A stretch of DNA of 64,000 nucleotides from Hymenobacter rubidus (GCF_016734815.1 NZ_JAERQF010000010.1:62001-126000); one strand, 5' to 3'; positions 43,819-52,603 are shown, numbered from the stretch's first letter. Notes: generated by a model from the sequence alone, not told the origin. A program made the numbers and translations.

Positions 43819-45021
43819 ATGACACACACGGCAACGCACCGGCTGGCTGCAGCCCTGCAGGCAATAGACGAGCGGTTTTGGCTTCGGCACGGACTGTTCT
43901 GGCTGGTGCGCACCCTGCTCATGGCCTGGCTGATGGTCCATGTCATTCACGTGGCGGTGAATGGGCGGCTGGCCCTGCGCGACGCGCTGCTGTTTCTGGT
44001 GCCGTTGGTGCCGGTCACCTACGCGTTGCTCTATGGCGTGCTGCCGGCGCTGGAGCAGGGCCGCCGGCTGCGGTTTGCGCTGCTCCTGGCCGCCTGGGTG
44101 CCGCTGAGTCTGGCGCTGAACTACCTCTTCCGCTTCCTGGTGCTGGTGCCGCTGTACCAGAACGTGAAAACGGCCATTCCCGACCAGCATCACGCGCTGG
44201 CCGTGGGTCCCTTTCTGCCGCTCATCATTACGGTAGGTGTGGCCGTGTGCTTGCGGCTGTACCGCCAATGGCGGCAGCGCGAGTTGGCCAACGCCCGCCT
44301 CCGCCAGGAAAACTACCAGGCGGAGCTGCAACTCCTGAAGGCCCAGATTCACCCGCACTTTCTCTTCAACACCCTCAACAACCTCTACGCCCTCACCCTC
44401 AAGCAGTCGGACCAGGCACCCGAGGTAGTGGAGCGCCTCACCGGCCTCCTGCAGTTCGTGGTGGAGCAGGGCGACGCACCGCTGGTAGCCCTGCGCGACG
44501 AAGTGGCGCTGCTCCGCAACTACCTCGCGCTGGAACAACTGCGCTATGGCAGCCGCCTAAAGCTCGATTTCGCAGCCGACCACATTCCGGCTAACGGCCG
44601 CATAGCCCCCCTCCTGTTGCTGCCGCTGGTCGAAAACGCATTCAAGCACGGCTCGGCCGAGCAGCTGGGGCAGGCGCACATCCGGGTGGCGCTGGGCGTG
44701 GAGGGGCGGCGCTTTACCTGCGTCATCACCAATAGCAAAAACGAGGCCCCCGCACCCGCCGGTGGCAAAAACGGCATCGGCCTGCGCAATGTGCGGCAGC
44801 GCCTCCAGCTGCTTTACCCCCATCGCCACCGCTTCGAGACCGAAGCCGGAACCGATGTATTTACGGTGCGCCTGTGGCTGGACATGGGCGCTGGGTCTGC
44901 TGCCGCACGGGCCGCGGAAATCACGTCTCTGCCTTCGGCAATAACAGCGCGGGCCCCGGTGGCCGAAGCCGCCACAGACGCCCCCGAAGCACTGCCGCAC
45001 CTAGCCACGCACCGCCCATGA
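43819..45021 (+). CDS. LytS-family sensor histidine kinase
   Basis: Membrane histidine kinase of the LytS/AlgZ (His_kinase) family. Four hydrophobic helices (about 25-45, 53-72, 84-106, 128-148) form a small membrane sensor; a short coiled coil leads to the H-box KAQIHPHFLFNTLNNLYAL, with phospho-acceptor His180. The HATPase domain has LLLLPLVENAFKHG (N-box) and GIGLRNVRQRLQLLY (G-box). A Pro/Ala-rich tail of about 50 residues follows. Its stop overlaps the second kinase by 4 bases. It presumably phosphorylates the LytTR regulator encoded third in the operon. Confidence 0.93.
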   Translation: MTHTATHRLAAALQAIDERFWLRHGLFWLVRTLLMAWLMVHVIHVAVNGRLALRDALLFLVPLVPVTYALLYGVLPALEQGRRLRFALLLAAWVPLSLALNYLFRFLVLVPLYQNVKTAIPDQHHALAVGPFLPLIITVGVAVCLRLYRQWRQRELANARLRQENYQAELQLLKAQIHPHFLFNTLNNLYALTLKQSDQAPEVVERLTGLLQFVVEQGDAPLVALRDEVALLRNYLALEQLRYGSRLKLDFAADHIPANGRIAPLLLLPLVENAFKHGSAEQLGQAHIRVALGVEGRRFTCVITNSKNEAPAPAGGKNGIGLRNVRQRLQLLYPHRHRFETEAGTDVFTVRLWLDMGAGSAAARAAEITSLPSAITARAPVAEAATDAPEALPHLATHRP

Positions 45022-46145
45022 ACGTCCGGTTTCTTTCCCATCGGCGACGGTGGCGGCACGGACTGTTCTGGGCCGTCGCGTCAGCGTTTCTGTTTATGAT
45101 ACAGCTACCTAGCCCTTCCTACCTGGGTGCGCGGCTCTACTGGCGCGAGTACTTGCTGGTGCAGCTGCCGGTGTTTCTGCTGGCTACGTATCCGCTGCTG
45201 TACGGGCTGCTGCCGCAGCTGCTCCAGCGCCGGCGAGCGGCTATTTTTCTGGGTGGGCTGCTGGGCTGGCTGGCAATCAGCGCGCTTGTATCGAACGCGT
45301 TTTGGGTGTTTTACGGCTGCGTATTGACGCCCATCGTATTCGGCGAAAAGCCGTTGGTGGCTTTCAGCTGGCAGCACATCGGGGGTGAGTTTTTTGCCCT
45401 GCTGCTGGTGGCCGGGGCGGCCAGCGCCATCCGTGTATTCAACGAATGGTACGCACAGCAACAGCTCAGCCAGGTGCTGCGCCAACGCCAGCTCCGGGCC
45501 GAGCTGCAATTGCTGAAGGCCCAGCTGCAACCAACGTTTCTGTTCAGCACGCTGCGCTCCCTGCACGCCCTTACCAAGCAGAAATCATCCGATTCGCCGG
45601 CGGCGGTGCTGCACCTGTCGGCCCTGCTCCGCTACATGCTCTACGACGGCCAGCTCGACGCCGTGCCGCTATCAGACGAAGTGGACATGATGCGGCACTA
45701 CGTGGCCCTGGAACAGCTGCGCCTGGGCCGGCACGTGGATGTGTCGCTCAGTTTCAATGGCCCGCTTGGCCAGCACCACATCGCGCCGCTGCTGCTCCTT
45801 CCCTTTGTCGAAAACGCGTTTGCGCACATTACCGTGGCGCCCGCCGACTGCCAATGGGTCAGCATCGACCTCACAGTTAAGGTCCATTCGCTCACCTTCA
45901 AAGTTATCAGCGGCCGTCCCGAAGCGGAAGTAGCTACCGAAACTGCTTTGCCCGAAACGCCCGTGTTGGCCAGCATCCGCGAGCGGCTGGCCCGCCTCTA
46001 CCCCGGCCGGCACAAGATGAGACTTGTATCGGAGCCCGATACCTTGCTGGCCTCGCTGCACTTGCAGCTGGCGCCAGCTGATGCACTACCAGCCGTGCCC
46101 GCCAGGGCCGCCCGGGCAGAACTTCACTTCAATTCCCAGCCATGA
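45018..46145 (+). CDS. Degenerate LytS-family kinase (pseudokinase) lacking the phospho-acceptor His
   Basis: Paralogue of the preceding kinase: four membrane helices, a coiled coil, then LKAQLQPTFLFSTLRSLHALT. The invariant His of PHFLFN is Thr173 here, and the preceding His-Pro is Gln-Pro. The N-box survives (LLLLPFVENAFAHI), but the G-box glycines (GIGLRNV) are replaced by VLASIRERLARLY, so ATP binding is doubtful too. Flanking parts such as DEVDMMRHYVALEQLRLG are well kept, so the gene is under selection rather than decaying. It could be a regulatory partner that dimerises with the active kinase. ATG 45018 overlaps the upstream stop (ATGA); the 48 residues upstream in the same frame are antisense-like noise. 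Confidence 0.9.
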   Translation: MNVRFLSHRRRWRHGLFWAVASAFLFMIQLPSPSYLGARLYWREYLLVQLPVFLLATYPLLYGLLPQLLQRRRAAIFLGGLLGWLAISALVSNAFWVFYGCVLTPIVFGEKPLVAFSWQHIGGEFFALLLVAGAASAIRVFNEWYAQQQLSQVLRQRQLRAELQLLKAQLQPTFLFSTLRSLHALTKQKSSDSPAAVLHLSALLRYMLYDGQLDAVPLSDEVDMMRHYVALEQLRLGRHVDVSLSFNGPLGQHHIAPLLLLPFVENAFAHITVAPADCQWVSIDLTVKVHSLTFKVISGRPEAEVATETALPETPVLASIRERLARLYPGRHKMRLVSEPDTLLASLHLQLAPADALPAVPARAARAELHFNSQP

Positions 46146-46849
46146 AACTGCACTGCCTGTTGGTCGACGACGAGCCCCCGGCCCTGGAGGTGCTCGAGTC
46201 ATACGTGCGCGAAGTGGCGCACCTGGAGCTGGTGGGCACCTGCGGCAATGCCCTGGAGGCCTTCGGTGTGCTGCAGCGGCAGCCGGTCGATTTATTGTTT
46301 CTCGACATCAAAATGCCCAAAATGCTGGGCACCGATTTTCTGCGCAGCCTGCGTCACCCGCCGCAGGTCATTTTCACCACCGCCTACCGCGAGTATGCCT
46401 ACGAAGGCTTCGAGCTGGATGCCATCGACTATTTGCTGAAGCCGATTTCGCTGGAACGGTTCCTGAAAGCGGTGGCCAAAGCCAGCCCGACCGATGCCGT
46501 CGCGGCCGCCCCTACAGAAGCGCCGCTCCCGGCAAACCCCGACGCTTTCCTGTATTTCCGCATCGACCGCAAAATGGTGAAAGTGGTGCTGCGGGACATT
46601 CTGTACGTGGAGGGCTTGAAAGACTACGTCAAAATCCACACCGTAGCCGGGCCGCCGCTGGTGGTGAAGCAAATCATTAACGGCCTGGAAGAGAAGCTCT
46701 CGGAGAGTAATTTTCTGCGCATTCACCGCTCGTTTATTGTGGCGATTGATAAAATCCGAACCTACAGTGCCCGCCACATTGAGGTAGCCAATCAGGAGCT
46801 GCCCATTGGCCGGTTGTTTCGGCCCCGGGTGGAGGAAGTACTGGGGTAA
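46142..46849 (+). CDS. LytTR-family response regulator
   Basis: Two-domain regulator. The receiver domain has the acidic pair Asp9-Asp10 (LLVDDEPPA), phospho-acceptor Asp55 in LFLDIKMPKM, a conserved Thr in IFTTAY and Lys in YLLKPIS. After an Ala-rich linker (about 120-138) comes a LytTR DNA-binding domain with DILYVEGLKDYVKIHT and FLRIHRSFIVAIDKI. Its start overlaps the pseudokinase stop by 4 bases, completing a tightly coupled kinase / pseudokinase / regulator operon. It probably binds the direct repeats at 43713-43746, giving autoregulation; other targets are not visible. Confidence 0.94.
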   Translation: MKLHCLLVDDEPPALEVLESYVREVAHLELVGTCGNALEAFGVLQRQPVDLLFLDIKMPKMLGTDFLRSLRHPPQVIFTTAYREYAYEGFELDAIDYLLKPISLERFLKAVAKASPTDAVAAAPTEAPLPANPDAFLYFRIDRKMVKVVLRDILYVEGLKDYVKIHTVAGPPLVVKQIINGLEEKLSESNFLRIHRSFIVAIDKIRTYSARHIEVANQELPIGRLFRPRVEEVLG

Positions 46850-46891
46850 AGCAGGCCAATACGGCTGGGGCGGCGGGGCCGGAAATGCGTC

Positions 46892-46899
46892 TAATTTTG
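46892..46899 (+). promoter_or_regulatory. Candidate -7 box for hutH
   Basis: TAATTTTG, exact TAnnTTTG, 33 bases before ATG 46932, so hutH probably has its own promoter although it follows the LytTR gene by only 82 bases. Confidence 0.45.
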
Positions 46900-46931
46900 T
46901 AGCCCCCAACCGCCCCTCACCCACCACCTGA

Positions 46932-48425
46932 ATGCCCACCCATACCATTTCGCCCGCGCAGCCGCTCACCTTGGCCGCGCTGGCCACCCTGCTGGCCGAT
47001 GGCCGGCCCGTGCAGCTTGGCGACGATGCCAGGCAGCAGATTGCCGCCTGCCACAGCTACCTGCACCAGCGCCTGGCCCACGACGACCAGCCGGTTTACG
47101 GCATCAACACCGGCTTCGGCTCTTTATACAATGTGAGCATTGCGCCCGAGGCCCGTGCCCAGCTGCAAGTCAACCTGATGATGTCGCACGCCTGCGGCAC
47201 CGGCGCCGAGGTCCCGCAGCACCTTGTGCGCCTCATGCTTTTTCTCAAAGCCCAGAGCCTGAGCTACGGCCACAGCGGTGTGCAAACCACTACCGCCGAA
47301 CGCCTGGTGGCCATGTACAACCGCGAGCTGCTGCCCGTGGTGTACGAGCAGGGCTCCCTGGGTGCCTCCGGCGACTTGGCCCCGCTGGCCCACCTTTGCC
47401 TGCCACTGCTGGGCCTGGGCGAAGTGAACTACCAGGGCTACCGCCTGAGCGCTGCCGATGCCATGAGCCTCTTCAGCTGGGAGCCGCTGGCGCTGCAAGC
47501 CAAGGAAGGACTCGCCCTGCTCAACGGCACCCAGTTCATGCAGGCCTACGCCGTGGACGGGGTGCTGCGCGCCCAGCGTCTGGCCAATGCAGCCGACGTG
47601 ATTGGGGCGCTCTCGACGGAAGCTTTTGGGGGCTGCGCCGACCCGTTCAATGAAAACCTGCACCGCATCCGGCCGCATGCCGGGCAGGTGCTGGTGGCCC
47701 AGCGTCTGCGCGAGCTGCTGACTGGCTCCGAGCTGCAAACCCAGCCGCGCCACGCCGTGCAGGACCCCTACTCCTTCCGCTGCCAGCCGCAGGTGCACGG
47801 GGCCTCGCGCGATGCCCTGGCCTACGTGGCCCAGGTGGTGGAAACCGAGTGCAACTCTGTGACCGACAACCCCAATATCTTTCCGGAGCAGGACCTGATT
47901 CTGAGCGGGGGCAACTTCCACGGCCAACCCCTGGCCCTGGCCCTCGACCACCTGGCCGTGGCCGTGGCCGAGTTGGGCAGCATCTCGGAGCGCCGCACCT
48001 ACCAGCTCATTTCGGGCCAGCGTGGCCTGCCCACCTACCTCATAGCCGAGCCCGGCCTGAACTCCGGCCTGATGATTCCGCAGTACACCGCGGCCGGCAT
48101 CGTGAGCCAGACCAAGCAGCTGTGCACACCCGCTTCGGTCGACAGCATTGTGAGCAGCAACGGCCAGGAAGACCACGTGAGCATGGGCGCCAACGCCGCT
48201 ACCAAGAGCCGCCGCGTGCTCGATAATGTGGAGCAGGTGCTCGGCATCGAGCTGATGACGGCAGTGCAGGCGCTGGCGTTCCGCCGGCCGGGGCGCAGTT
48301 CCGAGGCGCTGGAGCGGGTAGTGGAAGCTTTCGGACAGGAAGTAAAATTTGTGGTGCGCGACCGGGTGCTGTACCCGGATTTGCACAAAGCCGCAGCCTT
48401 CGTCCGTAAGTTTGACTGGCAATAA
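46932..48425 (+). CDS. hutH: Histidine ammonia-lyase
   Basis: Converts histidine to urocanate and ammonia, the first step of histidine breakdown. The MIO cofactor tripeptide is Ala145-Ser146-Gly147 in GSLGASGDLAPLAH. Other family blocks are YGINTGFGSLYNV, LNGTQFMQAYAVDG, QDPYSFRCQPQVHGA, ETECNSVTDNPNIF and SSNGQEDHVSMGANAA. The 497 residues match HutH; a tyrosine or phenylalanine lyase is less likely because the QDPYS(F/L)RC block and overall pattern fit HutH. No hutU, hutI or hutG lies beside it. Confidence 0.93.
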   Translation: MPTHTISPAQPLTLAALATLLADGRPVQLGDDARQQIAACHSYLHQRLAHDDQPVYGINTGFGSLYNVSIAPEARAQLQVNLMMSHACGTGAEVPQHLVRLMLFLKAQSLSYGHSGVQTTTAERLVAMYNRELLPVVYEQGSLGASGDLAPLAHLCLPLLGLGEVNYQGYRLSAADAMSLFSWEPLALQAKEGLALLNGTQFMQAYAVDGVLRAQRLANAADVIGALSTEAFGGCADPFNENLHRIRPHAGQVLVAQRLRELLTGSELQTQPRHAVQDPYSFRCQPQVHGASRDALAYVAQVVETECNSVTDNPNIFPEQDLILSGGNFHGQPLALALDHLAVAVAELGSISERRTYQLISGQRGLPTYLIAEPGLNSGLMIPQYTAAGIVSQTKQLCTPASVDSIVSSNGQEDHVSMGANAATKSRRVLDNVEQVLGIELMTAVQALAFRRPGRSSEALERVVEAFGQEVKFVVRDRVLYPDLHKAAAFVRKFDWQ

Positions 48426-48538
48426 AGCGCGCCTTTCTTCGTAAAGAGCCGCCGCCACGGGCTTTCTCTCAAAAGACTGCCCGATTTTTGCGTGGCTTGG
48501 GCGCCATTCGGCCCCTTTGCGCGTTACGAGAGCTACCT

Positions 48539-50515
48539 ATGAAGTTGGTCAAATACCTTTTTTTAGCATTGTGCGGCTGGACGTGGAATACGGTGGCTGC
48601 GCAAGCTCAATGTGTTACACAGCCCAATGACCCTACTGCATTCCGAGCTGTTGACGCCTCCGGAGTTGAAGTAAATGCTTTTTGCGTGGGCCAACCTGTC
48701 AGATTTGAATCTCGGGCTAACCGTAATATAGACCCTACCCTTGTGACCTATGGAGTGCTCAAAGGAATTGATAAGGACTACTTCCCTAGTTGCCTGCCAC
48801 CTAATAAGCTCCCATACACATATACTCCCCAGGCGGCTGATGTGGGCGACGTAACCGTTTCTGAGTTACTTACAATCCCTGGCGGAACTCCCATTTACTA
48901 TATCCGCAATTACAAAGTCTACGGCACCCCGCCGCCTGCTTTTACGGCCATAGCCTGTGCGGGAGGGGCCTACGCCATTACTGTTACGGATGCTACTTAC
49001 GACAACTACACGGTCCAGACTGCAGCAGGTACCACAAATCTCATTCGCAACCAGTCGGTCACCATCCTACCGCCCGCTGGCGCTACCACTATTTCTGTTA
49101 CGGGAAATTACACCCTAATCGGAACCTGCGTTGGCAACAGCTCGCAGCCCCTGCCGGTGCTGGCGCCGCCCCAAACGCCCCTTTTCACTACTCTCACCCT
49201 GCAAGGCCCGCTGCCCGGCGGCGCGGCCACTCTGGCCGTGGGGCAGCTGCCCGCCGGCTACCTCTACACCCTGCAAATTGCTGACGCCAGCGCCCCCGGC
49301 GGCTTCCGGCGCGTGGCCGACGTGCCCGCTGGCAGCACCAGCATTGCCCTCTCGGCTCCCGAAGCTGGCTGCTACCGGATTTCCCGCACCGATGCCTGTG
49401 GCACCAGCCAGGCAGCCACGCCCGTCATCTGCACGCTGAGTTTGAGTGGCACCTCCACCCAAAACCGCAACCAGCTGCTGCTCAGCGATGCCGGCAGTCC
49501 CGGCACCACCTACTCTGTGCTGCGCAACAACACCCCAATCACCAATTATACGGTGATTGCGGGGGGCCTGGAAGATGCCGACGTGCAGTGCGGCACCACC
49601 TACACCTACGTGGTGAGGGCTACCCAGCCGGGCGGCACAGCCATTTCCAATCCGATTTCCATCCTGACCAAATCCAGCCTGGCCCCAGCGCAGCCGCAGC
49701 TCATTGCCAGTGTTAAAGATGACAATTCTGTTGAGTTGACGCCGCTTTTGGGCGCGCCGCTCACGCCGGGTAGCAGCTTGCACTACCAGCGCACTGCCCC
49801 CGGCCAAGTCCTGGCAGACCTGGGCACGTTTACCGATGCCAATGCGCTGGTCGATTCGAAGCCGCTGGAGGAGTTGCTGGCTGCCCCGCCCTGCTACTCG
49901 GTGCGCCTCACCGATGTGTGCGGCAACGTCTCGCCCGAAAGCCCTGCGGCTTGCCCGGCACTCCTCACCGCCACCCCCGCCGACCCCGACGGCAACACCG
50001 TCGCGCTCACCTGGACGCCCTTCGGCGGGCCGAATCCCAGTATTCCCGTTGCCTACACCCTCCAGCGCCTGGCCGCCGATGGCACCGTGCTGGGCCCGCC
50101 CCTTGCCGTGAGTGGCACCCGCTATACCGACTTTGCTCCGCCCTCCGACCGCCAGGTAGCGCGCTACCGCCTCCAAATCAGTGGGGCAGGGCTGCCGGCC
50201 GGCACATACAGCTACTCCAACCACGCCAGCGTGACCCGCAAGCTGACCTTGACCATCCCCACTGCCTTCACCCCCAACGGCGACGGCCTGAACGACGTGC
50301 TCGAAGTGAAAGGCAAGTACCTGAACCACTACACCTTTGTTGTGGTCGACCGCAACGGCCAGGAAGTGTTCCGGGGCACGCAGCGCAGCGACACCTGGGA
50401 CGGCCGCATCCAAGGCCACCAGCCAGTGCTGGGCGCCTACGCCTGGCGCTTTCAGCAGGACCAGGAAGACGGCAAGCGCTTCACGGCTACGGGTTCGGTC
50501 ACTATTTTGAAATAG
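48539..50515 (+). CDS. Gliding-motility-type (T9SS type B) secreted protein
   Basis: 658-residue exported protein. The signal peptide MKLVKYLFLALCGWTWNTVAAQAQ starts at ATG 48539. The body contains about four fibronectin-III-like or Ig-like beta domains (TYTYVVRATQPGGTAISNPIS, TWTPFGGPNPSIPVAYTLQRL). The last 90 residues are the CHU_C / gliding-associated C-terminal domain: TIPTAFTPNGDGLNDVLEVKG, FVVVDRNGQEVFRG, TWDGRIQGHQPVLGAYAWRF. This type B sorting domain sends cargo through T9SS, often to an SprF-like partner; none is adjacent. The first 550 bases of the gene are less GC-rich than the rest. Confidence 0.9.
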   Translation: MKLVKYLFLALCGWTWNTVAAQAQCVTQPNDPTAFRAVDASGVEVNAFCVGQPVRFESRANRNIDPTLVTYGVLKGIDKDYFPSCLPPNKLPYTYTPQAADVGDVTVSELLTIPGGTPIYYIRNYKVYGTPPPAFTAIACAGGAYAITVTDATYDNYTVQTAAGTTNLIRNQSVTILPPAGATTISVTGNYTLIGTCVGNSSQPLPVLAPPQTPLFTTLTLQGPLPGGAATLAVGQLPAGYLYTLQIADASAPGGFRRVADVPAGSTSIALSAPEAGCYRISRTDACGTSQAATPVICTLSLSGTSTQNRNQLLLSDAGSPGTTYSVLRNNTPITNYTVIAGGLEDADVQCGTTYTYVVRATQPGGTAISNPISILTKSSLAPAQPQLIASVKDDNSVELTPLLGAPLTPGSSLHYQRTAPGQVLADLGTFTDANALVDSKPLEELLAAPPCYSVRLTDVCGNVSPESPAACPALLTATPADPDGNTVALTWTPFGGPNPSIPVAYTLQRLAADGTVLGPPLAVSGTRYTDFAPPSDRQVARYRLQISGAGLPAGTYSYSNHASVTRKLTLTIPTAFTPNGDGLNDVLEVKGKYLNHYTFVVVDRNGQEVFRGTQRSDTWDGRIQGHQPVLGAYAWRFQQDQEDGKRFTATGSVTILK

Positions 50516-50520
50516 TGCTC

Positions 50521-50550
50521 CCGTCATGCAGAGGCGCAGCCGAAGCATTT
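50521..50550. repeat. Palindromic repeat family A, partial copy
   Basis: CCGTCATGCAGAGGCGCAGC then CGAAGCATTT, resembling the left arm of family A, just after the T9SS type B gene. The right arm is missing. Confidence 0.45.
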
Positions 50551-50716
50551 CGCGTGCTTTTTAACTTTGGAGGCGGCTTTAATAAAAATCGACTTCAATA
50601 CAACCGGAGGCTACGCCCACCTTTGTGAAAGAATACGGCATCAGTGAATAAAAAAGGCATCCTTTTTCGCACGTAGCCTGTTCACTGCAAACTGACAACT
50701 GTTAATCGAGAGACAT

Positions 50717-51055
50717 ATGGCATTCGACCTCACCGGGATGATGGGCAAAGTGAAAGAGCTGCAGGATAAAATGCAGCAGGCCCAACAGGAAATTCAGCAC
50801 ATCGTGGCCACGGGCGAAGCCGGCGGCGGCCTGGTGCGCGCCACGGCCAATGGCCACCGCAAAATCATCAAGCTCGACATCGACGAAACCCTGCTCACGC
50901 CGCAGGACCGCGACATGCTGGCCGACCTGGTGGTAGCCGCCGTGAACAAAGCGTTGGACGAAGCCGCCGAGCTGGCCCGGCAGGAGCTGCAACGTAAAAC
51001 CAGCGGCCTCATGCCCAACGTGCCCGGCCTGGATTTGAGCGGTTTTGGCGTCTGA
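50717..51055 (+). CDS. YbaB/EbfC nucleoid-associated protein
   Basis: Small DNA-binding protein of 112 residues. It begins with the amphipathic helix MGKVKELQDKMQQAQQEIQHI, then the beta-sheet core (GGGLVRATANGHRKIIKLDIDETLLT) and a second long helix (DRDMLADLVVAAVNKALDEAAELARQEL). These dimerise into tweezer-shaped nucleoid proteins. The usual neighbours dnaX and recR are absent. It is followed by a repeat and a glycosyltransferase gene on the same strand. Confidence 0.93.
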   Translation: MAFDLTGMMGKVKELQDKMQQAQQEIQHIVATGEAGGGLVRATANGHRKIIKLDIDETLLTPQDRDMLADLVVAAVNKALDEAAELARQELQRKTSGLMPNVPGLDLSGFGV

Positions 51056-51082
51056 CGCTGCGTTCCGCTTGCTTAATCTGGA

Positions 51083-51178
51083 ATGAAAAATGAGGAATGA
51101 AGAATTATTTGCTGAGCCGATGAACCCGAAGGATGAGAAAGAAAATTTCTCATTCTTCATTCCTGATTCTTCATTTGA
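51083..51178. repeat. Palindromic repeat family C, imperfect copy
   Basis: Left arm around 51083-51107 (AATGAGGAATGAAGAATT) and right arm around 51146-51178 (TCTCATTCTTCATTCC and ATTCTTCATTTG) are imperfect reverse complements. The same words form the perfect palindrome at 55835-55920. The right arm lies wholly inside the translated start of the glycosyltransferase gene. Confidence 0.7.
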
Positions 51179-52205
51179 AGGCGCCTGCGCCGACGTAGCC
51201 ATCGTCATTCTGAACTGGAACGGGGCGGGTTTTCTGCGGCGTTTCCTGCCCGGCGTGCTCACCCACGCCGACGGCGCCCGCGTGCTGGTGGCCGACAATG
51301 CCTCCACCGACGACTCGGTAGAGCTGCTGGCCCGCGACTTTCCCACAGTAGAACTGTTGCTGCTGGACCGCAACTGGGGCTTTTGCGAGGGCTACAACCA
51401 AGCCCTGGCTCAGGTCGACAGCCCGTATTTTGTGCTGCTCAACTCGGACGTGGAAGTGACGCTCGGCTGGCTGCGCCCCCTGCGCGACCTGCTCGAAATC
51501 AACCCGCGCATTGCCGCCGTGCAGCCCAAAATTCTGGCCCACGCCGACCCCACGCTGTTTGAGTACGCCGGCGCCGGCGGCGGCTACCTCGACAAGCTGG
51601 CCTATCCCTTCTGCCGGGGCCGCCTGTTCGACACCCTGGAAAAAGACCTCGGCCAGTACAACGACGCCCGGCCCGTGGCCTGGGCCAGCGGCGCCTGCCT
51701 GCTGCTGCGCCGCAGCGCCTGGCTGGAGATGGGTGGCCTGGAGCCGGCTTTTTTTGCGCACATGGAAGAAATCGACTTCTGCTGGCGCCTCCAGAATGCC
51801 GGCCACGAAGTGTGGTACCACGGCGGCAGCGTGGTGCAGCACGTAGGCGGCGGCACCTTGCCCAAAACCAACCCCCGCAAAACCTACCTCAACTTCCGCA
51901 ACGGCTTGGCCCTGCTTTACAAGAATGCAGCCCCTGGTGAGTTATACAGCTCTATTTTCCAACGCCTGGTGCTGGATGGCGTAGCAGGCCTGCGCTTTTT
52001 GGCCGGCGGCCAGCTCAGAAATTTCTGGGCCGTGTTGCGCGCTCATTTCAGCTTCTATGGCAAGCTCGGCTATTGGCAGCAGCGGCGCCAAGCAGCCCGG
52101 CCCCACTTGCGGGCCACCGAGCGGGCTGGGGTGTACGCGGGCAGCATCGTGTGGGCCTATTTCGCCAAAAGCAAGCGCAAGTTCAGCGAGTTGGGCTTGA
52201 AGTAG
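51120..52205 (+). CDS. Family 2 glycosyltransferase with repeat-derived N-terminus
   Basis: GT-A fold glycosyltransferase. The catalytic domain starts at ADVAIVILNWNG (codon at 51186), with VADNASTDDS, LLLDRNWGFCEGYNQAL, the metal-binding LNSDVEV, and acceptor-site FFAHMEEIDFCWR; it ends with a region of about 110 residues including KNAAPGELYSSIFQRL. It is likely a rhamnosyl- or similar transferase for surface glycan. No ATG, GTG or TTG lies between the palindrome and the catalytic domain, so translation must start inside the family C repeat: ATG 51120 (in its loop, chosen) or ATG 51090 (in its left arm). About 20-30 N-terminal residues (MNPKDEKENFSFFIPDSSFE) are therefore encoded by repeat DNA. 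Confidence 0.87.
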   Translation: MNPKDEKENFSFFIPDSSFEGACADVAIVILNWNGAGFLRRFLPGVLTHADGARVLVADNASTDDSVELLARDFPTVELLLLDRNWGFCEGYNQALAQVDSPYFVLLNSDVEVTLGWLRPLRDLLEINPRIAAVQPKILAHADPTLFEYAGAGGGYLDKLAYPFCRGRLFDTLEKDLGQYNDARPVAWASGACLLLRRSAWLEMGGLEPAFFAHMEEIDFCWRLQNAGHEVWYHGGSVVQHVGGGTLPKTNPRKTYLNFRNGLALLYKNAAPGELYSSIFQRLVLDGVAGLRFLAGGQLRNFWAVLRAHFSFYGKLGYWQQRRQAARPHLRATERAGVYAGSIVWAYFAKSKRKFSELGLK

Positions 52206-52279
52206 CGCCGGTCGTTGCCAAGGTAGTGTGGCACAACCGTTAAGCAGTCAAGCAAACGTAAACGGATAGTAAAAAGGTG

Positions 52280-52307
52280 GTCATGCTGAGCGCAGTCGAA
52301 GCATGAC
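52280..52307. repeat. Palindromic repeat family A, short form
   Basis: GTCATGCTGAGCGCAGTC...GAAGCATGAC, arms GTCATGC / GCATGAC. It differs from the copy at 33130-33157 by only a few bases. Confidence 0.7.
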
Positions 52308-52334
52308 GTTCGAGCGAATACGGTGACTACTTAA

Positions 52335-52369
52335 AAAAAGCCCCGACTCTATACAGAGCCGGGGCTTTT
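52335..52369 (-). terminator. Terminator of the PspC gene
   Basis: Stem AAAAGCCCCGACTCT / AGAGCCGGGGCTTTT with a 4-5 base loop; on the minus strand it is followed by a T run, 15 bases after the gene. Confidence 0.85.
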
Positions 52370-52384
52370 GCATCTATTATGCTG

Positions 52385-52603
52385 CTACAAATCCCACACC
52401 GTGCTGCGCTGCTGGCGCATGGCCCGGCGCACATTCATCCAGAAAGCGCCGGCGAAATAAAGTACGATGGGCGAGCCAAACGTAAAAAACGAAGCGTATA
52501 CAAACGACAAGCGCACGCTGCGGGTACTGAACCCCCATTTCTGGGCCAGCGCCGAGCAAAGGCCAAAGGACTGCGTTTCGAGGTAGTCGGTGAAGCGTTT
52601 CAT
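52385..52603 (-). CDS. Small PspC-domain membrane protein
   Basis: 72-residue protein with the PspC-family pattern: MKRFTDYLETQSFGLCSALAQKWGFSTRSVRLSFVYASFFTFG, then one membrane helix (PIVLYFAGAFWMNV) and a basic end RRAMRQQRSTVWDL. PspC proteins are small inner-membrane components of envelope-stress responses; in Bacteroidota this short stand-alone form is common and its role is not established. It is a single gene with its own terminator, divergent from the TPR lipoprotein gene. Confidence 0.85.
   Translation of the reverse strand: MKRFTDYLETQSFGLCSALAQKWGFSTRSVRLSFVYASFFTFGSPIVLYFAGAFWMNVRRAMRQQRSTVWDL

Noticed and set aside
44874..45017. N-terminal extension of the second LytS-like gene
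   Set aside because: It overlaps the tail of the first kinase in another frame; ATG 45018 with the ATGA overlap is far more likely.
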